A stretch of DNA of 64,000 nucleotides from positions 558,001 through 622,000 of the forward strand of contig NZ_FCOA02000001.1 in the NCBI RefSeq assembly GCF_001544875.2, in the 5' to 3' direction. The notes beneath the pieces are model-generated. The model was not told the DNA's origin. It did not search any database and saw nothing but the letters and a program-made list of their open reading frames with translations. Shown in pieces: positions 45,308 through 54,784 of this stretch. Each line of letters starts with the position of its first letter. Position 1 is the first letter of the stretch. The translations under genes were made by a program, and so were the position numbers. Origin of the DNA: Caballeronia hypogeia. GTDB lineage: Bacteria > Pseudomonadota > Gammaproteobacteria > Burkholderiales > Burkholderiaceae.

Positions 45308-46432
45308 TCAAAGCGTGTCGCGCGTGTAGACGATGCGCGTCGTATGCGTCGTCGGATCGCGATAGACGAGCGTCGTGCGCTCGAGCTGCGCGCGCTCATG
45401 TTCGACGCGCCCGTGGATCACGAAATACTTGGTCGTGACGTCGAGCTCGTTGGGGTCGATCGTCGTCGCCGACTTGACGCCCGCGCCGGTCAGCGCGAGC
45501 TGCACGTTGCCGACGTCGTGAAAGAACACCGTCTCGCGGCGCGCGACGAACGCCTGCGCCTGCGACAGGTTCATGCCCGGCACCACGGCCGCGATCACTT
45601 CGGCGGGCGCGGTGTTCATGTTGATGGCGCTCGTGGTCGGCAACACCGTGATGAACGGCCGGAGCTTCGCGACCGCTTCCGCCGAAAAACCCGGCACGTC
45701 GAGCAGGGAGTCGACGCTGATCATCTGCAGCGGCGCGACCGGCGCGTTGCTGTCGGCGTCTTTCAGACCGGGGTCGTCGGTGAAGTTGCCGCTGCCGGCG
45801 CCGCCGCCTTGCGCCAGCGCCTGAATCTGCGCCTGCGCGCTCGGCATCGTCGTGTTCGTGCTCGTACTGCTGCCGGCCTGCGTCTGGAAGCGCGTCGCGG
45901 AGCGCTGCAGGCCCGCACGCATCTGCAGCGCCACCGTTTTGGCGAGCGAACCGTTGACGCCGAGCATCGTAAAGAGGCGCTGGAGCACCTGAATCTGCTC
46001 GACGTTGACGGTCAGCACGCCGGGAGTGGGCGTCGAGACCAGATTGCGCAGGTTGAACTTCGCCTGCGCGTCCTCGATCGAGCCGGACAGATAGGTCGAT
46101 GCGCCTTGCTGCGCGCGCACCTCGCCGATCTGCCCGAGAAAGTCAGATAGCTTCGTCTTCGCGATAGGCACGCCCCACACGCCGCCTAGATACGTGACGG
46201 TGGGGGAGGTATCGGCCTCCGAGCGCAGGATCAGACGCGTCCAGTCGAGCGCGCTGCGCGAAATCCACTGCGCCTGCGCGAGCAGCCGCTGATTCTCGAT
46301 GCGACGAATCTGCACCTCCTGACGCCACAGCATGCCCGACACCAGAATGGCCGCGAGCGACACCACCAGCAACGCGCTGATAATCGCGACGCCGCGTTGC
46401 GTTCTCTTTCGCCGGAGCGCTCGCATCGTCAT
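45308..46432 (-). CDS. gspK: Type II secretion minor pseudopilin K
   Basis: A 374-residue GspK, the large minor pseudopilin that caps the pseudopilus. The prepilin-like N-terminus RGVAIISALLVVSLAA lacks the usual Glu5, as is normal for GspK. The ARG-rich leader is about 15 residues. The periplasmic body has the SAM-like insert with INMNTAPAEVIAAV. It is joined to gspJ by an ATGA overlap at 46429-46432. Confidence 0.93.
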   Translation of the reverse strand: MTMRALRRKRTQRGVAIISALLVVSLAAILVSGMLWRQEVQIRRIENQRLLAQAQWISRSALDWTRLILRSEADTSPTVTYLGGVWGVPIAKTKLSDFLGQIGEVRAQQGASTYLSGSIEDAQAKFNLRNLVSTPTPGVLTVNVEQIQVLQRLFTMLGVNGSLAKTVALQMRAGLQRSATRFQTQAGSSTSTNTTMPSAQAQIQALAQGGGAGSGNFTDDPGLKDADSNAPVAPLQMISVDSLLDVPGFSAEAVAKLRPFITVLPTTSAINMNTAPAEVIAAVVPGMNLSQAQAFVARRETVFFHDVGNVQLALTGAGVKSATTIDPNELDVTTKYFVIHGRVEHERAQLERTTLVYRDPTTHTTRIVYTRDTL

Positions 46433-47115
46433 TCTCCGACCAGAAACACGCGCGTGAGCGGCACATGCAGATTGCGCGCGCCGACCGCGACCTGAATGCC
46501 CGACACGGCGCGCGGCAGCGGCGCGTTGCCGAGTTGCGGAACCTTCAGGTTGTTGTCGTTCTGGTTGATCTGCGCGAGCACGTCGTTCATTCTCGTCGTC
46601 CAGCCTTTTTCCGGAATGTAGACGCGCGTCGCGAGCGACGCCACGCCGCCCATCAACGGCACGCTGCTCCAGCCGTTCCCTGAATCGCCCGAGGTCAGCG
46701 CGCGACGCACTTCGCCGACGTTCGACAGCGGCGGCGATGCAAAACGCACGATACGCCCGTTCGACAGCCGGTAACGCACCACCTGCAGACGCGGCGCGGT
46801 GTTCGCCGCGAATAGGCCGCGCACGATCTGCAGCGAGCCGTTGCCGATCTGCACGGCGGGCTGGCCAGCCTCGTCGTCGGTGGCGGCCTGGCGCGCGTCG
46901 ATACGCATCTGGTCGAACAGTTGCGCGACGATGCGCTCGTCTTCCATCGAATTCTCGATGGTCGCGCGGCCGCGGATCACCGAATCGAGCCCGCGCCACG
47001 ACAGCACCGCGATCACCGCCAGAATCGCGATCGCGATCAGCATTTCCAGCAGCGTGAAACCGCGCTGCCCGGGTTTGCCGAAAAAGCGGCGGTCAGAGCG
47101 AGCGGTTCGTTTCAT
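46429..47115 (-). CDS. gspJ: Type II secretion minor pseudopilin J
   Basis: A 228-residue GspJ. The prepilin cleavage/methylation signal is QRGFTLLEML, with Glu5 present, followed by a hydrophobic helix. It forms the pseudopilus tip with GspI and GspK. It overlaps the end of gspI by 23 bp. Confidence 0.94.
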   Translation of the reverse strand: MKRTARSDRRFFGKPGQRGFTLLEMLIAIAILAVIAVLSWRGLDSVIRGRATIENSMEDERIVAQLFDQMRIDARQAATDDEAGQPAVQIGNGSLQIVRGLFAANTAPRLQVVRYRLSNGRIVRFASPPLSNVGEVRRALTSGDSGNGWSSVPLMGGVASLATRVYIPEKGWTTRMNDVLAQINQNDNNLKVPQLGNAPLPRAVSGIQVAVGARNLHVPLTRVFLVGE

Positions 47116-47479
47116 TCGCCACCACCGTGACCATTTGCGCGAGATAGCCGGAGCGGCCCGGCGTCGTGACGAACATTTCGACGCGCCGGAAAATCGGATT
47201 CGGCGTCTGGCTCACGCGCTGCGTGCAGTTGAGCTTCAGATTGCCCTGCGAGCAGTCGAAGGTGCGCGAGCCGATCGCCGGAAACTGATGCGAGAGCCGC
47301 AACTGCGCGAGCTCGTTGTCCGCGCTCCAGCCCGCGAGCAGCCGCCGGTGCAGATCCTGCTCGCCGGTCGCGAGCGAGCCGACCGCACGGATCGAAGCCG
47401 CGAGCGCCACGCCGATGATCGCCAGCGCGACGAGCACTTCGATCATCGTGAATCCGCGTTGATGTTTTCGGCGCAGCAT
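47093..47479 (-). CDS. gspI: Type II secretion minor pseudopilin I
   Basis: A 128-residue GspI with the short leader MLRRKHQRG, then FTMIEVLVALAIIGVAL (Glu5 present), and a small periplasmic domain with two cysteines. A GAGG ribosome-binding site precedes the ATG. It lies 9 bp after gspH. Confidence 0.94.
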   Translation of the reverse strand: MLRRKHQRGFTMIEVLVALAIIGVALAASIRAVGSLATGEQDLHRRLLAGWSADNELAQLRLSHQFPAIGSRTFDCSQGNLKLNCTQRVSQTPNPIFRRVEMFVTTPGRSGYLAQMVTVVANETNRSL

Positions 47480-47488
47480 GACGAGACC

Positions 47489-47971
47489 TCAACGCACCTG
47501 AAAGCGGCCATTGCCGCCGCCGATGATCGTCGCGCGGCCCGCCGCCGAGATCAGCGTGATTTCCATCGGCGTGTCGATGGCTTCGGTGCCGAACACGAGT
47601 CGGCTCACGGTCTTGTCCGAGTCGAGAAACTGGATCGACACGCCGGTCACGCCGCCTTCCCAGCGGCGCGCGCGCAGCAGGTCGTCGCGCAGCGGACGCC
47701 AGCCGTCTTCCGTGCGGATGTCGAAGCGAAAGCCGCCGTCGACCGGCTGCCATGCGATCGGCCGCGCGCGCACCTGCGCCTCGTCGCCCGCCGATTCGAA
47801 CAGCAGCGCGAGACGCTGCGCTTCCTCGTTCAGGTCGGTGCGCGGGTTGCGCGTCAGTTGCAGCGACGCGAGCGACACGAGCAAACCCGCGATCACCAGC
47901 ACGACGAGCATTTCGAGCAGCGTGAAGCCCGCGTTGCGCCGTCTCGTCGAATGCCTGTCGTGCGTGTTCAC
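47489..47971 (-). CDS. gspH: Type II secretion minor pseudopilin H
   Basis: A 160-residue GspH. The leader ends NAG, followed by FTLLEMLVVLVIAGLLVSLA. The body carries the GspH-specific segment DLNEEAQRLALLFESAGDEA. The start codon is GTG at 47971, preceded by GAAGG at 8 nt. It lies 30 bp after gspG. Confidence 0.94.
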   Translation of the reverse strand: MNTHDRHSTRRRNAGFTLLEMLVVLVIAGLLVSLASLQLTRNPRTDLNEEAQRLALLFESAGDEAQVRARPIAWQPVDGGFRFDIRTEDGWRPLRDDLLRARRWEGGVTGVSIQFLDSDKTVSRLVFGTEAIDTPMEITLISAAGRATIIGGGNGRFQVR

Positions 47972-48001
47972 GTCAAATGCCTTCCGTTACCGCCGGGGCG
48001 T

Positions 48002-48472
48002 CTATTGCCACGAGCCGACGTCGGCATCGTTGCCTTCGCCGCCCGCCTTCTGGTCCGCGCCGTAGCTGAACACGTCGATTTCGCCGTGCACGCCAGGATT
48101 CAGATATTGATACTGACCGCCCCACGGATCAGCCGGCAGACGCTCCAGATAGCCGCCGTCCTTCCAGTTGTTCGGCACCGGCTCGGTCGAGGGCTTCTCG
48201 ATCAGCGCGCGCAGGCCTTGCTCCTGCGTCGGATAGCGGCCGTTGTCGAGGCGGTAGAGCTTCATCGCCTGCATGATGGTGCCGATGTCCTGCTTCGCGG
48301 CAACGCGGCGCGCCTCGTCCGGGCGGCTCATGATCTTCGGCACGATCAGCGCGGCGAGAATGCCGAGAATCGCGATCACGACCATGATTTCGATCAGCGT
48401 GAAGCCGCGCTGTCGACGGCCCTGCGCCTGAGCTTGTTGAATTCGCATGCGGCGTTGTGTCCACATTTGCAT
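48002..48472 (-). CDS. gspG: Type II secretion major pseudopilin G
   Basis: A 156-residue major pseudopilin. The cleavage site QRG/FTLIEIMVV is followed by the hydrophobic helix to about residue 47, then the conserved calcium-binding C-terminal region with NNWKDGGYLERLPADPWGGQYQYL and FSYGADQKAGGEGNDADVGSW. It polymerises into the pseudopilus piston. The ATG at 48472 has AGAGGT upstream; internal ATGs at 48466 and 48448 are possible. A 175-bp gap separates it from gspC. Confidence 0.96.
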   Translation of the reverse strand: MQMWTQRRMRIQQAQAQGRRQRGFTLIEIMVVIAILGILAALIVPKIMSRPDEARRVAAKQDIGTIMQAMKLYRLDNGRYPTQEQGLRALIEKPSTEPVPNNWKDGGYLERLPADPWGGQYQYLNPGVHGEIDVFSYGADQKAGGEGNDADVGSWQ

Positions 48473-48647
48473 GAATGCTACCTCTGGTATTGAAAAATAT
48501 CGTTTCCGGGCTGCGCGCCCGGTGATGATTGAAAAAAATCGCGGCTTCCGCATCGGCGGAGCCACCGGTCATTCTATCGATATGCTTTCGTCGCGTACTT
48601 CTGGTGCTGACGAGGCATCGCGTCGCGCCGGACGATTCGAGTTCCGT

Positions 48648-49061
48648 TCAGCGCACCCAGATCGTCGGCCCGGGTGGATTCTGCGGCAGGAAGATCTCCG
48701 ATTTCACGCCGTTGCGCTCGATGATGATCGAACGCGCGCGCACCTCCGAGAGTTTCACTCCCTGCGTGAGCGCGCCGCCGAGCGACACGGCTTTCGCCGG
48801 CTCGCCGCCGTAGCTCACGATGGCCGCGGCGCCGCCCTGCAGCGCCAGAATGCCGAACAGATGCACATCCGAATTGGCCTGGCGCTCCAGCCGTCCGCCA
48901 AAAATCGTGGCGGCCTGCTCGACCGAGGGTGCGCGCGTCGCGGCCGCGCCGGGCAGCGGCGCGGTCTGGCGCGAGGTGAGCGTGACGACCCAGTACGTCA
49001 CCGTCACGCAGAAAAGCGCCAGGGCGGCAAGCGTCAGCAAGCGAGTTTGAAGGGCGTTCAT
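48648..49061 (-). CDS. gspC: Type II secretion protein C (short form, no PDZ domain)
   Basis: A 137-residue GspC-like protein with one transmembrane helix at about 8-28 and a periplasmic homology-region domain (about 45-135), containing VHLFGILALQGG and GGALTQGVKLSEVRARSIIIERNG. The C-terminal PDZ domain of classical GspC is absent. GspC links the GspD secretin to the inner membrane platform. The ATG overlaps the gspF stop (TAATG). Confidence 0.88.
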   Translation of the reverse strand: MNALQTRLLTLAALALFCVTVTYWVVTLTSRQTAPLPGAAATRAPSVEQAATIFGGRLERQANSDVHLFGILALQGGAAAIVSYGGEPAKAVSLGGALTQGVKLSEVRARSIIIERNGVKSEIFLPQNPPGPTIWVR

Positions 49062-50278
49062 TACTGCACCAGATTATTCAGTTCGATGATCGGCAGCATC
49101 ACCGCGAGCACGATCACCAGCACGATGCCGCCCATCGCCAGAATCAGCAGCGGTTCGAGCAGGCTCGTCAGGAACATCGTGCGGCGTTCGAGCTCGCGCG
49201 CTTCGCCTTCGGAGGCGCGGTCGAGCATCGTGGTGACGTCGCCGGTGGCTTCGCCCGAGCGGATCAGGTGAACCAGCACGGGCGGGAACGTCTTCGTGTT
49301 GCCGAGCGCGCGCGACAGCGACGAGCCTTCGCGCACGCGCACGATGGCGTCATCGACGTTCTCGCGCATCGCCGTGTTGCTGAGCGTTTCGCCGGCCGCC
49401 TGCAGCGCGCGCAGGATCGGCACGCCGGCGGCGGTCAGAATCGCGAGCGTGCTGGCGAAGCGCACTGTGTTATAGCCGCGCACCAGCTTGCCGATGAGCG
49501 GCGCGCCCAGCAGCCAGCGGTCGAAGGACATGCGCGGTCCGGGCCGCGCGAGGATGGTTTTGATCAGCCACGCGAGCACCACGACGGCGATCAGCACCGC
49601 CCACCAGTAGCTTCGGACGAAGGCGGAGAGCGCCATCATCATGACGGTGAGGAAGGGCAGCGCCTGCTTCGTGCTCGCGAATACGTTCACGACCTGCGGC
49701 ACCACATAGCTCAGCAGAAACGTGACGATGCCGAACGCGATGAGCGTGACGACGCCGGGATACGTGAACGCCAGAACGATCTTCTGCTTGAGCGCGTTGC
49801 GCTGCTCGATGTAGTCCGCGAGGCGCGACAGCACGAGGCCGAGCTTGCCGGTATGCTCGCCCGCCGCGACCAGCGCGCGATAAATCTCGGGAAAATCCTT
49901 CGGATGCTGCGCAAGCGCATTGGCGAACGAATGGCCGCCGAGCACTTCGGCGCGGATCGCGGCCATCAGCTCGCGAATGTAATCGCGCTCCGACTGCTCG
50001 GTCAGCACCGAGAGCGTCTCGCCGAGCGGTAGGCCGGCGATCAAAAGGCTCGCGAGCTGGCGCGTGAGGATCGCCTGCTCGCGCTGCGACAAACGGCGTC
50101 CGAGCGACAAGCGTTGCTGCCGCTCGCCGCGCGTGCGCGAACCCGCCGCTTCGACGATGAGCGGCGTCAGCCCTTGCGTGCGCAACTGGCTGCGCGCGGC
50201 GCGGGCGCTGTCGGCGTCGAGCACGCCTTTTTGCGTCTTGCCCGCCGAGTCGATCGCTTCGAAACGAAAAGCCGGCAT
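49061..50278 (-). CDS. gspF: Type II secretion inner membrane protein F
   Basis: A 405-residue polytopic protein with two T2SSF domains (about 70-195 and 272-395) and three transmembrane helices (about 170-190, 220-240 and 375-395). Signature TRQLASLLIAGLPLGETL is in the first repeat. It forms the platform that contacts the GspE ATPase. It starts 4 bp after the gspE stop. Confidence 0.96.
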   Translation of the reverse strand: MPAFRFEAIDSAGKTQKGVLDADSARAARSQLRTQGLTPLIVEAAGSRTRGERQQRLSLGRRLSQREQAILTRQLASLLIAGLPLGETLSVLTEQSERDYIRELMAAIRAEVLGGHSFANALAQHPKDFPEIYRALVAAGEHTGKLGLVLSRLADYIEQRNALKQKIVLAFTYPGVVTLIAFGIVTFLLSYVVPQVVNVFASTKQALPFLTVMMMALSAFVRSYWWAVLIAVVVLAWLIKTILARPGPRMSFDRWLLGAPLIGKLVRGYNTVRFASTLAILTAAGVPILRALQAAGETLSNTAMRENVDDAIVRVREGSSLSRALGNTKTFPPVLVHLIRSGEATGDVTTMLDRASEGEARELERRTMFLTSLLEPLLILAMGGIVLVIVLAVMLPIIELNNLVQ

Positions 50279-50282
50279 ACGT

Positions 50283-51770
50283 TTAGTCCCCGCCCGTCAC
50301 GCGCAGCACTTCTTCCAGCGATGTCACGCCCGCCGCGAGCCAGCGGTCGCCGTCTTCCCGCAGCGTGCGCATGCCTTGCGTGCGGCCCGCTTCGAGAATC
50401 TCGGCATCCGCCGCGTTGCGATGGATCAGCGGGCGAATGGTGTCGTCGATCAACAGCAATTCATAAACCCCGCGACGGCCGACATAGCCCGACTGGCCGC
50501 ATCGGTCGCAGCCCACCGGATGATAATGCTTCGTGCCGTCTTCCTCGACGCGCTCTTCCTTGCACACCGGGCAAAGCTGTCGCACAAGCCGCTGCGCGAG
50601 CACGCCGAGCAGCGAGGACGCGAGCAGATACGGCTCCACGCCCATGTCCGTCAGGCGCGTGACGGCCGAGGCGGCGTCGTTCGTGTGCAGCGTCGCGAGC
50701 ACCAGGTGACCGGTGAGCGAAGCCTGCACCGCGATCTGCGCGGTTTCGAGGTCGCGGATTTCACCGATCATGATGATGTCCGGATCCTGACGCAGAATCG
50801 AGCGCAGCGCACGCGCGAAGGTCATGCCGATGCGCTCGTTCACCTGCGTCTGGCCGATGCCCGACAGGTCGTATTCGATCGGATCTTCCACCGTCATGAT
50901 GTTGGTGGTCGTCGTCTCCAGCCGCGACATCGACGCGTACAGCGTGGTCGTCTTGCCGGAGCCGGTCGGGCCGGTCACGAGCACGATGCCGTGCGGCTTG
51001 CCGATCAGCTTGTCGAAGTGGACGAGCGTGTCGCGCGCCATGCCGAGCGTTTCGAGATTCAGGCGTTGTGCATCCTTTTCCAGGAGACGCAGCACCGCGC
51101 GCTCGCCGTGGCCGGTCGGCAGCGTGGAAACACGCACGTCGACCGGACGTCCGCCCACGCGCAACGTGATGCGACCATCCTGAGGCAAACGTTTTTCAGC
51201 GATATCGAGCTGCGCCATGATCTTGATACGCGAGATCAGCGCCCCGTGCAGCGCCTTCTTCGGGCGCACGACGTCGCGCAACGTGCCATCGACGCGAAAA
51301 CGCACGACCGATGCATTCTCGAATGGTTCGATGTGAATATCCGACGCCTGTTCGCGCGCCGCCTGCGTGAGCAGCGCATTGATCATGCGGATGATCGGCG
51401 CGTCGTCCTCCGATTCCAGCAAGTCCTCGACTTCCGGAATGTCCTGCATCAGGCGCGACAGGTCGACTTCGCCTTCCACTTCGCCCACCACCTGCGCCGC
51501 GCTGCCGTCGTTGCGGGCGTAGGCTGAATTGATCGCGGCGGCGAGCTCGTCGGCGGGCTTGCGCACGATGGACAGCGCACCGAAATTACGCGCGACTTCG
51601 GCGAGCGCCGCATCTGTCGTCCGGTCGCTGATCCACACTTCGATGCCGTCCGGATGGTGATGCGCGAGCAGAATCTGCCCGCTGCGCGCGAAGCTGTACG
51701 GCACGAGACGCGCCGCCAGCGGCGATGCCGCCGCGCTCGCGTTTTCGTCGATGCCGTTCATCGTGCTCAC
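50283..51770 (-). CDS. gspE: Type II secretion ATPase E
   Basis: A 495-residue secretion ATPase. The N1E domain contacts GspL. Walker A is GPTGSGKTT, the Asp box reads VTGPT..TVEDPIEYD, and Walker B is IGEIRDLETA. The tetracysteine zinc motif CPVC...CDRC lies near residues 400-425. The start codon is GTG at 51770, which overlaps the gspD stop as GTGA; an ATG three codons in is also possible. Confidence 0.96.
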   Translation of the reverse strand: MSTMNGIDENASAAASPLAARLVPYSFARSGQILLAHHHPDGIEVWISDRTTDAALAEVARNFGALSIVRKPADELAAAINSAYARNDGSAAQVVGEVEGEVDLSRLMQDIPEVEDLLESEDDAPIIRMINALLTQAAREQASDIHIEPFENASVVRFRVDGTLRDVVRPKKALHGALISRIKIMAQLDIAEKRLPQDGRITLRVGGRPVDVRVSTLPTGHGERAVLRLLEKDAQRLNLETLGMARDTLVHFDKLIGKPHGIVLVTGPTGSGKTTTLYASMSRLETTTTNIMTVEDPIEYDLSGIGQTQVNERIGMTFARALRSILRQDPDIIMIGEIRDLETAQIAVQASLTGHLVLATLHTNDAASAVTRLTDMGVEPYLLASSLLGVLAQRLVRQLCPVCKEERVEEDGTKHYHPVGCDRCGQSGYVGRRGVYELLLIDDTIRPLIHRNAADAEILEAGRTQGMRTLREDGDRWLAAGVTSLEEVLRVTGGD

Positions 51771-54199
51771 GGATGCACTCCCGTCGCCGCATTGCCCGGC
51801 ATGACGTTGGTCGCGCCATTCGCCGGCATCGGATTGGTGGCGCCGTTCGCCGGCATCGGGTTCGTCGCGCCGTTCGAGGAAGGCACCGGATAGCTTTGCG
51901 GCGGCAAGGTCGATTCCGGCGCGGTTTGAGTCGGCTGCGGCGCGGGCCCGGCGTCCGGACTCTGCGGCAGCGTCGTGCTCGGGCCGGAGCCGCGCGTCGT
52001 GTTGCTCCAGTCGAGCAGGTTCTGTGCCGGCGCGCCGCCGCCTTCGCTCGGACCGAGCGGCTTCGGCGGCATGACCGGCACGTTCTGATCCTTGACCAGG
52101 CGGTTGTCGGTCGTCGAACCGTATTGCTGCTGGCGCAGATAGTCGTAGCGCGTGTTCGCGATCTGCGTGGACGTCGCCTGATCGCGCACGATCACCGGGC
52201 GCAGGAACACCATCAGGTTGGTCTTCGTGCGAGCCTTGCTCTCGCTGCGGAACAGGCTGCCGATGAACGGAATGTCGCCCAGCAGCGGAATCTTGCTGTT
52301 GTTGTTGGTGTACTGATCCTGCATCAGGCCGCCGAGCACGACGACCTCTCCGTCGTCGGCCAGAATGGTCGACTGCACGGAGCGCGTATTGATGGTCACG
52401 CCACCCGGATCGGTCTTCGTGGTCGGATCGACGCTCGAATCTTCCTGATAGATCTGCATCTTCAGCACGCCGCCGTCCGTGATCTGCGGCTTCACGTGCA
52501 GCGTCACGCCGACGTCGCGGCGGTCGAACGTGTTGAACGCGGAGACCGAGGTCGCGGTGTTCGCGGTCGGCGTCGCGTACGAACCGGTCAGGACCGGCAC
52601 GTTCTGGCCGACGACGATCTTCGCTTCTTCGTTATCCAGCGTGATCAGGTTCGGCGTCGAGAGGATGTTTGCATCCGCCGACGTGGACAGCGCCTGCAGC
52701 AGCCCGCCGAGACCGAACAGGTTGCCGAATTTGTGCAGCAAGCCGATGTTCAGGCCCTGCGCGAGCAAGCCGGTCGTCGAAGTGATCGACGACGGATTCT
52801 GCGCGATCGCGTTACCCGTCGCGGTCAGGTCGACAATGTTGGTGTTGCCGCTGCCGAAGCTCGAACTTCCGTAGAGCGCGTTGTTGCCGCCATTCGAGAG
52901 CAGCGCGCCTTGCCACTGGATGCCGAGATTCGCGCCGGTCGTCGCGGAGAGTTCCACGATCAACGCTTCGATATAGACCTGGGCGCGGCGCGCGTCGAGC
53001 TGGTCGATCACGGCGCGCAGGTTGCGGTACATCGGATCGGGCGCGGTGATGATGAGCGAGTTCGTCGCCGAATCCGCCTGGATCATGCCGCCGCCCTGTT
53101 CGCTGCCCTGGTCGTTGTCCTTGTTCGACGAGAAGCCCGAATCGCGGTTGCCGCCGCTGCCGGTCATCGGATTGTTGCCGGTGCCGGAGCTCGACGAGCC
53201 GAGGCCGCCGGGCAGCGGCGGCATGCCGGACTGCCCCGTGGAAGTCGACGAATTATTGTTGAGCCCGCCGCCGCTGTTGCCGAACGAATTCGAACTGGTC
53301 GGAGACGTGTTGTCCGAGCCGCTGCCCTTGCCGAGCATGCCGCGCAGCGTCTTGGCGAGGCGTGTCGCGTCGGCGTTGCGCAGCGCCACGACGTGCATGT
53401 TGCCGGGCTGCGCCGTGGGCGAGTCGAGCTTCTGCACCAGTTGCTTCGCGGCGGCGAGGCGTGCGCTGCTCGATGCGCGGAGCATCACCGAATTGGTGCG
53501 GGCATCCGGCGTGACGGTGACTTTCAGCGTGGCGTCGGTGCTGCCGATGGTGCCGGGATCGAGCAGCTTGTTCATCTGCTCGGCGACGTCGATGGCGTTC
53601 GCGTTCTTCAGCGTGACGAGGTCCACCTCGCGTCCGGCCGCCGTGTCCACGCCCGCGATGATGCCCGCGATGCGGCGCACGTTGTCGGCGTAATCGGTGA
53701 CGACGAGCGTGTTGTTGGCCGGGTAGGCAGCGATCGTGTTGTTCGGCGAGATCAGCGGACGAAGCACCGGCAGCAGGTTGTTCGCCGACTCGTTGCGAAG
53801 CTGGAAAACCTGCGTGATGACCTGATCGCCGCGCGCGGCCGGCTGGTTACCGACATAGGTGGGCACGCCCTGCAGCTTGGCGTCGGCTTCGGGCACGACC
53901 TTCAGGACGCCGTGATCCTGAACCAGCGCGAAGCCCTGCATGCGCAGCGACGACTGCAAGGTCTTCAGCGCCTGATCCTCGGGTACCGGATTCTCCGAGA
54001 CAAGATTGAGTTGTCCCTTGACGCGGGGATCGACGATGATGGTTTTGCCGGTGGCGGCGCCGATCGCTTTCGCGACCTGGTCGATGTCCGCATTGACGAA
54101 ATTCAACGTCACTTGCGCGTGCGCGGCTTGCGCGACGATAAGTCCCGCCGCCAGCAGTGCCGTCGCGATGCGACGCAGTGCCATAGGTTGTCTTCTCAT
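51767..54199 (-). CDS. gspD: Type II secretion secretin D
   Basis: An 810-residue outer membrane secretin. The signal peptide ends near AAHAQ. The N0-N3 domains follow, with a Gly/Ser/Asn-rich loop inside N3 (about 285-365), then the secretin core with VPVLTGSY and VVVLGGLMQD...IPLLGDIPFIGSLF. The C-terminus is proline-rich and contains three 9-residue repeats NGATNPMPA. No pilotin-type S-domain is obvious. It is the first gene of the operon. The start is taken at 54199; an ATG five codons downstream is possible. Confidence 0.95.
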   Translation of the reverse strand: MRRQPMALRRIATALLAAGLIVAQAAHAQVTLNFVNADIDQVAKAIGAATGKTIIVDPRVKGQLNLVSENPVPEDQALKTLQSSLRMQGFALVQDHGVLKVVPEADAKLQGVPTYVGNQPAARGDQVITQVFQLRNESANNLLPVLRPLISPNNTIAAYPANNTLVVTDYADNVRRIAGIIAGVDTAAGREVDLVTLKNANAIDVAEQMNKLLDPGTIGSTDATLKVTVTPDARTNSVMLRASSSARLAAAKQLVQKLDSPTAQPGNMHVVALRNADATRLAKTLRGMLGKGSGSDNTSPTSSNSFGNSGGGLNNNSSTSTGQSGMPPLPGGLGSSSSGTGNNPMTGSGGNRDSGFSSNKDNDQGSEQGGGMIQADSATNSLIITAPDPMYRNLRAVIDQLDARRAQVYIEALIVELSATTGANLGIQWQGALLSNGGNNALYGSSSFGSGNTNIVDLTATGNAIAQNPSSITSTTGLLAQGLNIGLLHKFGNLFGLGGLLQALSTSADANILSTPNLITLDNEEAKIVVGQNVPVLTGSYATPTANTATSVSAFNTFDRRDVGVTLHVKPQITDGGVLKMQIYQEDSSVDPTTKTDPGGVTINTRSVQSTILADDGEVVVLGGLMQDQYTNNNSKIPLLGDIPFIGSLFRSESKARTKTNLMVFLRPVIVRDQATSTQIANTRYDYLRQQQYGSTTDNRLVKDQNVPVMPPKPLGPSEGGGAPAQNLLDWSNTTRGSGPSTTLPQSPDAGPAPQPTQTAPESTLPPQSYPVPSSNGATNPMPANGATNPMPANGATNVMPGNAATGVHP
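51794..51874 (-). repeat. Three tandem 27-bp repeats in the gspD 3' end
   Basis: Three consecutive 27-bp units encode NGATNPMPA, NGATNPMPA and NGATNVMPG in the unstructured C-terminal tail of GspD. The third unit is diverged. Confidence 0.9.
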
Positions 54200-54784
54200 G
54201 GATGTGATGTCAGAGCCGGCTCTCTGAGGAGCCAGCCAAGGCAGCACCGCTCGTCAGCCGAGAGCGCTGCCAACCGCTGCGGGACAGGCTGGCCCGTCCC
54301 CGCGGTCGTTTTAAAAAATGTGACGATAGCAGCTTTATGTAACGGAATTGTGCAAATTCGTTCCGCATCAAATCGCCCTGAAGCTGCTTCGCGCAATAAA
54401 AGTCCAGCGCCCTCAAGCTTTCAAAAAACTTGCCGATAGACCGTAAATGGGCGGTTCCCAAGGTCGGCCGATGCACGCGGGAGCCGAATTGTACCCTGTC
54501 CAGAACTCTTATTATTCATACATTTAGAACACGTCGACTGATGCGGCCGGCGCGATCCGCTGCGTGCCGGTTTTCGAGCGTTCCAAACGGCGTATGTCTG
54601 ATAGACAACTTATGGTCTGAATCGTCAGCCGGTATGATACGGTCGGTTCCGCATTCCGGGCGGTTCGAAAAGGGTGGGTTTTCCCCGACGCAACCCGGCC
54701 GCGGACGTTGATTTGTTGGCGTTGGCGCCACGGCGCCGAAACGGCGGCTAGACGTTCCGCATGAGCGGATGGAGTAGAAACATA
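54200..54784. other. 585-bp intergenic region, gspD promoter side
   Basis: The region is divergent between gspD and the transglycosylase gene. It is AT-richer at 54305-54350 and 54500-54530, consistent with promoters on both strands. A TATGAT hexamer at 54633-54638 could be a -10 for the transglycosylase gene, but no matching -35 is seen. Open frames here look non-coding. Confidence 0.4.

Noticed and set aside
51725..54439. Very long open frame opposite gspD
   Set aside because: A composition-driven antisense shadow of the secretin gene, with no recognisable domain.
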